Positions 32,160-38,314 of a DNA stretch of 38,314 bases are shown one piece after another. This DNA comes from Gymnopus androsaceus JB14 (taxonomy: Eukaryota > Basidiomycota > Agaricomycetes > Agaricales > Omphalotaceae). The DNA is taken from assembly GCA_009733575.1 (NCBI GenBank), contig ML769777.1:1-38314 (forward strand). Reading direction: 5' to 3'. A program made the position numbers and the translations under genes. The notes under the pieces were generated by a model. It was not told the origin of the DNA. It saw nothing but the letters and a program-made list of their open reading frames with translations, and did not search any database. How positions within the stretch are numbered: the first letter of the stretch is position 1; each line of letters opens with the position of its first letter.

Positions 32160-32285
32160 ACCTGCCGTAAGTCAGTAAATACCCGCCGTAAGTCAGAGAA
32201 TGACCGCCGGAACTGGATGCATGACCCGCCGTAAGTTGATGCATGACCCGCCATAAGTTGACGAGTAACCGCCGTAAGTTCCTTG
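32160..32285. repeat. Imperfect tandem CCGCCGTAAGT units
   Basis: Five or so copies of a unit of about 25-28 bp containing ACCCGCCGTAAGTTGATGCA or close variants, within the left inverted end of the large element. Such repeats often serve as transposase binding sites; that role is inferred. Confidence 0.5.
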
Positions 32286-32454
32286 GATTTTTAAGCTCCA
32301 ATACCTTATTCTACCTTATTCTACCTTAAGCCATAAATAATATTGTAGATGTCCATGCAATGTGCTACAGGCACTCCTAGACCCTCTTCAAGCATATGGG
32401 CATGATTTAAGGCAGCTCACTACTGCCAGTGGACAGATTGAACTTTCAGCCCCT

Positions 32455-32710
32455 CATTTTTACATATTTGCCAGTCTGTGACCCCATGTAAAACACCAGA
32501 ATTGACTGGAAATGTTTAATTTCAGTTATATGAGGCTTCATTCACATGGCAGTAATCATGAAACTGTGCATAAGTCATGGATCTTGTCTCAACAACAATG
32601 TGTTACTAGCCAGCAATTACCATGAGCAGCAACTGTAAATGTATTTGGAGATAGACTGGAGCCTATTACACACAGCTAAAGATATGTTTCATACATTACA
32701 AGTCTATATT
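32455..32710. repeat. Dispersed repeat, uninterrupted copy
   Basis: The first half matches 17385-17496 and the second half matches 2026-2200 and 23040-23200 (CATAAGTCATGGAT, CTCAACAACAATGTG). Here the halves are joined without the Mutator-like element that separates them elsewhere, so this copy represents the empty site. Confidence 0.65.
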
Positions 32711-32738
32711 TAATGTATTTCAAAGTTGTAAATTGTTA

Positions 32739-32886
32739 GGTGAGCGAAGCAAACCCGATATTGGTTGAGGCCCCGGGAGATGCGTGTACAGCCACAGTAG
32801 CGTGAGAATAGCTGATGTGTGAAGCGCCAATGCACACAGCCACACAGAACTGTACCTGCAAAGCGCTGTCCGATACTTTGCTCACC
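32739..32886. mobile_element. Possible small MITE (148 bp)
   Basis: Ends GGTGAGCGAAGCA and, in reverse, GGTGAGCAAAGTA. The inside is GC-richer than the flanks. No target duplication was seen. A related GTGAGCAAAGTA string recurs near 34985. Confidence 0.35.
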
Positions 32887-33009
32887 CATTCATGCAGTAG
32901 TGCCTTGCACTAATGCAAAACATATTATTTAAGTTTGAATAAGGTAGCGGACTTTATTTCAAGGTAACTTATTTCGTTTGGGCATAGCACTTTCAGCGAA
33001 CCCTCCCAG

Positions 33010-33097
33010 CATCACCCTAAAGTCACCCCAAAGTAGCTCCAAAGTAAACCCAAAGTCACCTCAAAATCACCCCAATGTACCCCCAGCAGCACCCAGT
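33010..33097. repeat. CACCCCAAAGT degenerate minisatellite
   Basis: About seven imperfect copies of an 11-12 bp unit, CACCCCAAAGT or AGCTCCAAAGT. No function is evident. Confidence 0.5.
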
Positions 33098-33914
33098 GTA
33101 TCTTCAACATTCATTTACTCTAATATAGCATTGCCATATTTAGCGTAACCTTGTGTAACTATAAATATTGAATAAATTATAATATTGAACAGCTAAGCAC
33201 TTATGATTTCCGTGTGCATGTGATTACTGCCAACCTTGCTTTGCTCTTGCTTCAACCAGTGACCACTATCTCTCTAGATTGCATACTGAGCAGTGAAATA
33301 TTCTGTAAGTGTGTGATCTGTAAGATTCAAGTGATTTACCCTGGACCTTCCATCAAGCACTTGGGTAGTAGCTGATCAGGAATTGGAGGCAGCCACAGCT
33401 TTTCCCTGATTACTACAACCTCTTAATGTTCAGTTATATGGAAGTAGGTACTTCAAGGTTTGTGTCAATTCAAATTGCTGAAGGACTTTGATTTATTATT
33501 TTCTTGTGTCAGTGTGGTGTGTGGCTATTGTAGCAGTGTCAAGTCGCAAAGTGACGGCATAGACAGAAACCTTCAGGCACCCAGTGGGTTCCAAGTTGAT
33601 CAAAAGACAATACTGAATAGAATCAAAGATCATGTCTACAATTGAAAATGGATAGCATATACTCAAGTTAAACATGGGATGTGATGAAACATTATGAAAG
33701 GGTAACATGTATTCATAAGAGTATACTGGAGATGTAGACTAGGTTGGAAAAAAGAGTTTATTGTAAAAGGGCGGTGTACTGAGCAATAATTTTGACCCAC
33801 TATTATTGCCATACACAAATTTATCTCTCAGTACATTGCCATTTTAGAATAAGTAGCTAGAAATTGTCGAAAAAACGGCGCTTACAGATTGGCGCCATCA
33901 AAATATTTCATATC

Positions 33915-34055
33915 GCTGTTTTTGCTCGGGCGACGCCCGACGTGATGAGAAAAATCTCAAAAAATCTCAGGAGCTCATTCTGGGGGTTTTAGAGGTTTAG
34001 AAATCGATTGGTCTACTCAGATTTTGATAACTTCATTCGTTGGTCCGCAACAGCA
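33915..34055. repeat. Dispersed repeat, CpG-rich copy
   Basis: Related to 11655-11815. It includes a small hairpin, CGGGCGACGCCCG, that has decayed to CAGGCAGTGCCTG in the other copy. Confidence 0.5.
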
Positions 34056-34872
34056 ACCCATTTCATATCTATGCCACCCATAGTACTTCCCTCAATTGTA
34101 CCACAATCTAGTGTTCAACTGAGACAATTATTCTTATCTTACGAAAACATATCATGTACTGAGAAGAGGTCCATGAGCATGGGAAGTGATGAAACACTGT
34201 CACTTGAGGACCATGAACATATCCTGGAATCCAACCAGTGATACAGCTTAAAAACAAATTGGGGAGGTGCAGCCTGTACTGAACATAAAAATTGCCTGCA
34301 GTTTAACATGAACAGCAGATGTGTAACATGTACTGAGGTTAGACATTGGGTGCAAGCTAACATAGGCTGAAAGCACTTAACATGAATTGGAAAACCCATG
34401 TACTGCTGTTTGCATGTGCTGAGCATGCATTAGAGCATGAAAATCATGTACTTAAGCATGTTCTTTGAGGTCATTGACATGCATATTTTGACCCACTATC
34501 ATTGCCATATATGATTGACTAACACTCAATGAGATGTTACGGCAGGAATCAGCAATAACTTTACGGCAGGCTCCTTGAAGAATTTGCGGCGGGAATTAGC
34601 GAAAAGTACGGCGGGATTGCAAGATGGCAAAAATACGGCCGCACACACAACTTACAGCGGTTTTTATTTTTTGTGCACATTGAACAGCATATTGAACACC
34701 ATAGGGACCCACCGACATATAGCTGCTTCACGAATTCTTGCTGTATGGGGTACTTAGCAACCGTATTAATACGGCCGTTAAAAGTGTCCGAGAATACCCT
34801 TTACAGTACGGTTACGGGTACCCGTATAACTGTACCGTAAACCGTAACTTACGGTTACGGGGCGGATCCCTA

Positions 34873-35583
34873 GCCACATGTCATGTCTGCCCAAAATGGT
34901 CCGTCCAAACACGCCAAAGGTGCAAAAAAAATCCGATTGAACAATATACTAACTGATTCATACACTTTTGTGTAAAAAATGAGTGTGAGCAAAGTAACTT
35001 GTTGGGCTAACTTGTCCCATTGAGTCAAGTTAACTTGTTTTTCCCCCGCTTGCAGCCGAGACTCGGCAAAATGTATCTTTACTAGCGACCTAGTGTAAAT
35101 GAGTTTCGACATATTTTAAACATCAATATTGCTTCTTTATGTCTCTACTGAGTGTATTTAATGTATTCCACAGCTGTACACCACTGCCTATAGATCCTAT
35201 GTAGCATAAGTATTGCTGCCAACTGCTATTACAATTGATTAAGTCAGTTCATATCCTTCAGGTCGCCTGACACAGTGGCGGCTGCTGAACTGCTGAATTG
35301 AAATCTGCATGCATATAAATATGGCTCTGTATAAGACCTCGGTGAGGTCAGAGCTTACTTTCACCCAAAAGAACACAACTGGACTGTATATTTGTCTAGG
35401 TATTCTCGGCAGGTGATGGTGTAAAGCTAAAGTACATAGTGACATAAAGTATTTTATATAGTAAATCAAATGAATTAAAAGGGTAACATAATGATGTATG
35501 CATAAGGGAACGGGGGCGTTACACCCTCCCCGGCCAGATTGAGTCCACAGGAGCAATCAATAAACAAACACGGAGATTGAGTA
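34873..35583. other. No recognised gene
   Basis: Noncoding sequence between the large element and the hairpin cluster. A small inverted repeat GACCTC-GGT-GAGGTC is at about 35335-35350. Nothing else was recognised. Confidence 0.35.
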
Positions 35584-35704
35584 CTCACGATAGCGTGTCG
35601 TGAGCATCTAATCAACATGTCGGGCAGTTGGGGCTATGACATTCACGATAGTGTGTCGTGAAAGTCAAAGCCTGGTACTCACCTCAATAGCGTGTTGAGG
35701 TGAG
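35584..35704 (-). other. Three stem-loops with a conserved 7-nt loop
   Basis: Three hairpins in 121 bp share loops TAGCGTG, TAGTGTG and TAGCGTG on the plus strand (CACGCTA, CACACTA, CACGCTA on the minus strand). Inner stems are CTCACGA/TCGTGAG (35584-35604), TTCACGA/TCGTGAA (35642-35662) and CTCACCTCAA/TTGAGGTGAG (35678-35704). Differences between stems keep base pairing. Hairpins 2 and 3 extend through one mismatch into three more pairs (GAC/GTC and GGT/ACC). They start 22 nt past the stop of the minus-strand Gag-like gene, so in its transcript they would lie in the 3' UTR; the strand is assigned on that basis. A role as RNA structure or protein-binding DNA sites is inferred. Confidence 0.65.
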
Positions 35705-35726
35705 CACCGGTAGCACAATGAGACAA

Positions 35727-37684
35727 TTAATTATCGTTGACACCCTCCATGGGGGCAGTGGGCGGTGCTTCAGACTGGGCCAAAGCAGTGTTGAATGAAG
35801 AAGAGCCTGGGGCTCCTGCCGAGTTACTGCTCGACGCAATCGCATTCGGTGGACTGTCGTAGGACAGACCACCATCATCTGTGATGAGAGGTGCGGGGAA
35901 GAACCCTGCCCCGGGAATGGGATGACTTGGGCGAGAGACTAAGCCCTCAGGTGCCCACATGTTATCATTGAGTCCAGCGGGAATATTCCCCGTGGACAGT
36001 GCACTCTCAATTCGGATCCAATGGACGGAAAGCTGTGATCCATGTGAGGGCGAAGACAGCAGTGTCTTCCCCCATCAGGACAGTGATGCCTTGGGAGGCA
36101 TAGAATCTCGCTACATCCTCCAATGTAGCGTTTCGTGTGTCGTCCGGGAAGGTGGACACCGTGATTTCCGGGGCAACTGTGGCCCCCGTTGACATGATCA
36201 ACGAGGCGTACAGTCCTGGAGTTGCAAACAACTCTGCCGACAGAAGGAGGAAACGTTTTTGCTCAAGAGCGATCGTTCCTTGTGGCAGTTTGGGTGCCCA
36301 GTTATGAACGAGGAGATGTCCTCAGACACTGCGTAAGGAAATGTGATTACTAGAATCACAAACAATGCCTGGGGGCATCATATTAGGGTGGACGTGATAA
36401 TACCGCGCCCAGGCTTCCGGTGGGTCAGATTTAGCGGGATTTTTCAATCCCGTCTGACCTCCTGGTCTCCTCCTCAAGATTGTCGTCTTAGACGACAAAG
36501 CTTGAGTTGACAAAGTGGAAGACGTAGCCCTTCCACTTATAATAGCAGTGGGGAGACTCCCCTCCGTGTAAGAAGAGGAGAGCTCAAGTTTGGGCATTGC
36601 CCGACCCTTTCCCTTATCCCTCTTTGGGTCCCAATTGTAGGTTACATCATTCTATATTCTTTCTGTATTATGTCATGGACAGGATGCCAATTACTGGATC
36701 AAGCTTTGTTCGGAATTGCCGTTGAAATCACTGTATAGCAATGACCTGCTACTTGACTTGCATCGAGATGTTGAATGTCCATAACGGAGGCAGATGCGGC
36801 ATCGTATAAAACGCTTTGGCACTTTCCACATCAAGCTCCTGATCAGTGACCAATCATCGGGAAGTTGAACTAATTATTTCTACAGCTCAATTCTCAAAGC
36901 CATTGAAGTTTCAGCAATCTATAAACCAATTTGAGCCTGGAAGGAGTATGCTACAGTCTACAAGCAATGAGGAAAGAAATGATAGGCTATAGTATGGTAT
37001 CACCTTTAGCGTCTGCGGTCACAAGGACACGAGAGAGTAGTTGGTTTGCGGTGTGGACTTGTTGAGAGATGAGTGGACCACGGTTAGGTCTAGATGTAGA
37101 CGTAGACTTAGGTGTAGGTATAGATGTAGATGTATCGGTATCCGATTCCTTAGAAGAAGAGTCAGACTCGAAGTCAGAGTGATTGGAATCAGAATCGTCT
37201 GGCGGCTCTGACCTGGCTCTGGTTTGTCACGGTCCGAGTCGTGTCCATCTGCTCTATCTCCATCATCTGGCTCTGGCTCTGGAACACCCTCCCTCAAAAC
37301 CCCAATCTTCATCTCTAGCCCATCAACGGCGAGTATAACTCGCGATTTTGGCGTGCCGATGTTAGGGCCGACGAGAATCACTAGAAAGGCTTGGGCTCAT
37401 GCTTTTCCCTTTGCTGGGTTACCGTTGGCAGAGTTTTCTAACCCTAACGCAAAATCCGTCGACAGAGCAGTGAACGTCGTATCAAGGTGCGACGCCAGCG
37501 CGTCGAAGGAGTCGATCAGGTCGCGTTTGAGTTTCGTAACTTCGTTGTGCGTGGATTGGACTTGATTTTGGAGTTTGGGTTGTTTGGGGCGAGAAGGAGG
37601 GATAGTTGGGCTATAGGGCCGTAGGATACCGAGTATCAAGTAATAGTAGTAGGATGATATGTTAATTTGAGTATAGTAGTACAA
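35727..37684 (-). pseudogene. Gag-like zinc-knuckle protein gene, broken
   Basis: Minus-strand gene not assigned to a named family. In order: a helical N-terminal stretch (VQSTHNEVTKLKRDLIDSFD, 37500-37580); an acidic Ser/Asp-rich part (EPEPDDGD, then in another frame FESDSSSKESDTDTST); PLISQQVHTANQLLSRVL (37025-37080); a perfect CX2CX4HX4C knuckle CRICLRYGHSTSRC (36760-36801); a basic KRDKGKGRA stretch; HVHPNMMPPGIV and WAPKLPQGTIALEQKRFLLL (36250-36400); and a Ser/Pro-rich tail ending PMEGVNDN. The knuckle binds nucleic acid in retroelement Gag proteins. Two in-frame TGA codons (37397-37399, 36322-36324) could each come from CGA by deamination, and the frame slips near 37195 and 36010. Introns are likely at 36660-37020 but could not be fixed. 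An older domesticated gene is an alternative to a retroelement. Confidence 0.5.
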
Positions 37685-38028
37685 CTACTTGGGGACGCAC
37701 AAAGAAACCTGATTCTTGATATACAACACATCGAGTAGACTTGTAGCTAGATTTTCAACGATGGTTTCACGTCCACGTCGAGACGGAGGTTCAGGCCTAC
37801 GCGTGACCCGTGGGAAAAGTAGGCCGTGTTTTCGTCACGTTGTCGCGATCTCACGTCTCGGTTTTCCCCATCCTTTCTTCTTACCATCACATAGCGATAT
37901 TCAACATTCAAGCAATCCATCCAATTCTCCTTTCGTTAAATCGAATTCATTTTCATTTCCCTTTCACGCCAATTTCACAGAAATCGCTCATTTAGTCACC
38001 TCGCTACCGCATCCACGAAACGCTCGCC
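37685..38028 (+). promoter_or_regulatory. Divergent promoter region
   Basis: The 340 bp between the minus-strand Gag-like gene and the plus-strand gene at 38029. The part nearest 38029 is pyrimidine-rich (CCATCCTTTCTTC, TTTCATTTCCCTTTC), as is common before fungal start sites, and leads into the favourable start context CGCCATGG. No TATA box is evident. Confidence 0.45.
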
Positions 38029-38314
38029 ATGGTAAACACTAGACAGCAGGCCAAGGACGATAGGAACGCCAGAGATGACGAGGGTAATGCCGCCGCTATG
38101 GCTGAACGACATGGTAGACAAGTCGCTCAGCGAGGAGCGGCTGCTCCCGCTGCTCAACCTCGAGCTGGACAAGCACCAGAACAGAGCTGGCGACCTAACG
38201 GCTCTCTCCTTCACCTTCTGAACGAGCACCATGTGGATCCCATTCCACGCCAGACCGGGACAGGGAGGGCACCAGCATCTGCTCCGCCTGGGCCCATCCC
38301 GTTCAATGGCGTTC
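38029..38314 (+). CDS. Unidentified protein, N-terminal part (runs off the window)
   Basis: An open frame of 95 codons from an ATG in good context (GCCATGG) to the window end with no stop. It begins MVNTRQQAKDDRNARDD, then has an Ala/Gln/Arg-rich stretch (QRGAAAPAAQPRAGQAPEQ) and GSLLHLLNEHHVDPIPRQTG, followed by a Pro-rich segment. It is rich in disorder-promoting residues. The MVNTR-type start is seen in some retrotransposon Gag proteins, but that alone is not enough to name it. It is transcribed away from the Gag-like pseudogene. Confidence 0.45.
   Translation, partial: MVNTRQQAKDDRNARDDEGNAAAMAERHGRQVAQRGAAAPAAQPRAGQAPEQSWRPNGSLLHLLNEHHVDPIPRQTGTGRAPASAPPGPIPFNGV

Larger units (their letters stand above)
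31959..34872. mobile_element. Large element with about 330-350-bp inverted terminal regions
   Basis: The two ends start TAGGGATCC and carry matching inverted regions rich in CCGTAACCGTAA and TACGGCCGTA. Deeper in, GGTGTTCAATGTGCACAAAA (32133 onward) is inverted near 34670-34710, and imperfect CCGCCGTAAGT units (32160-32285) have partners at 34540-34620. No 8-bp duplication was found, and no transposase was seen. The interior holds pieces of other repeat families (32455-32710, 32739-32886, 33010-33097, 33915-34055). It resembles the TAGGG-ended element at 7977 in style. Confidence 0.55.

Noticed and set aside
35584..35704. Short CRISPR-like array
   Set aside because: The three units share only the loop, the stems differ, spacing is irregular (58 and 39 nt between centres), and the DNA is eukaryotic.

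Overview
The window looks like nuclear DNA of a filamentous basidiomycete, most likely an agaricomycete. The intact genes are cut by many short introns (about 46-60 nt, GT...AG), and one has exons of only 10, 14 and 19 nt. The gene content (PDR-type ABC transporter, cytochrome P450, NADPH-dependent MDR oxidoreductase) and the decayed repeats (RNase H-type and non-LTR remnants, Tc1, Mutator-like and hAT-like elements) fit that group. No rRNA, tRNA or CRISPR was recognised.

Layout. 1-1577: 3' end of a PDR-type ABC transporter, plus strand, last eight exons. 1621-7801: three repeats in a row, here called C (1621-1904), A (1923-6291) and B (6292-7801). 7802-19199: repeat-rich DNA with hAT-like MITEs (7977-8606, 10747-11291), a Mutator-like MITE (12262-12854), a truncated Tc1 transposase (15973-16736, minus), a CCTAGG-type low-complexity tract and a dead RNase H gene (17875-18663). 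19200-21374: a 14-exon P450 gene, minus strand. 21427-27653: B, A and C again, all in the same orientation as on the left but in mirror order. 27823-29080: a possible hAT-like element and the 3' tail of a non-LTR retrotransposon ending in (ATCT)n. 29478-31024: a 10-exon MDR oxidoreductase, plus strand. 31147-31604 and 31959-34872: elements with terminal inverted repeats, the larger holding pieces of other repeat families. 35584-35704: three hairpins sharing a 7-nt loop. 35727-37684: a broken zinc-knuckle, Gag-like gene, minus strand. 38029-end: the start of a divergently transcribed gene, plus strand.

Repeat A (about 4.4 kb, two copies) carries a decayed minus-strand gene with a Myb/SANT-like domain. 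A 786-790 bp Mutator-like MITE sits in its coding sequence, flanked by a 10-bp target duplication, and a second copy of the MITE lies in opposite orientation on the far side of the gene. The two A copies differ by many single-base indels while the two B copies are nearly identical, so part of the damage in A may be assembly noise.

The three host genes do not obviously form a pathway or cluster; they are separate genes stranded in repeats. Two carry small defects that could be real or sequencing errors: the P450 lacks a GT donor at intron 1, and the oxidoreductase has one extra A that shifts its last codons. The observations most worth following are the mirror-ordered repeats, the three covarying hairpins, and the set of DNA transposons with readable target-site duplications.
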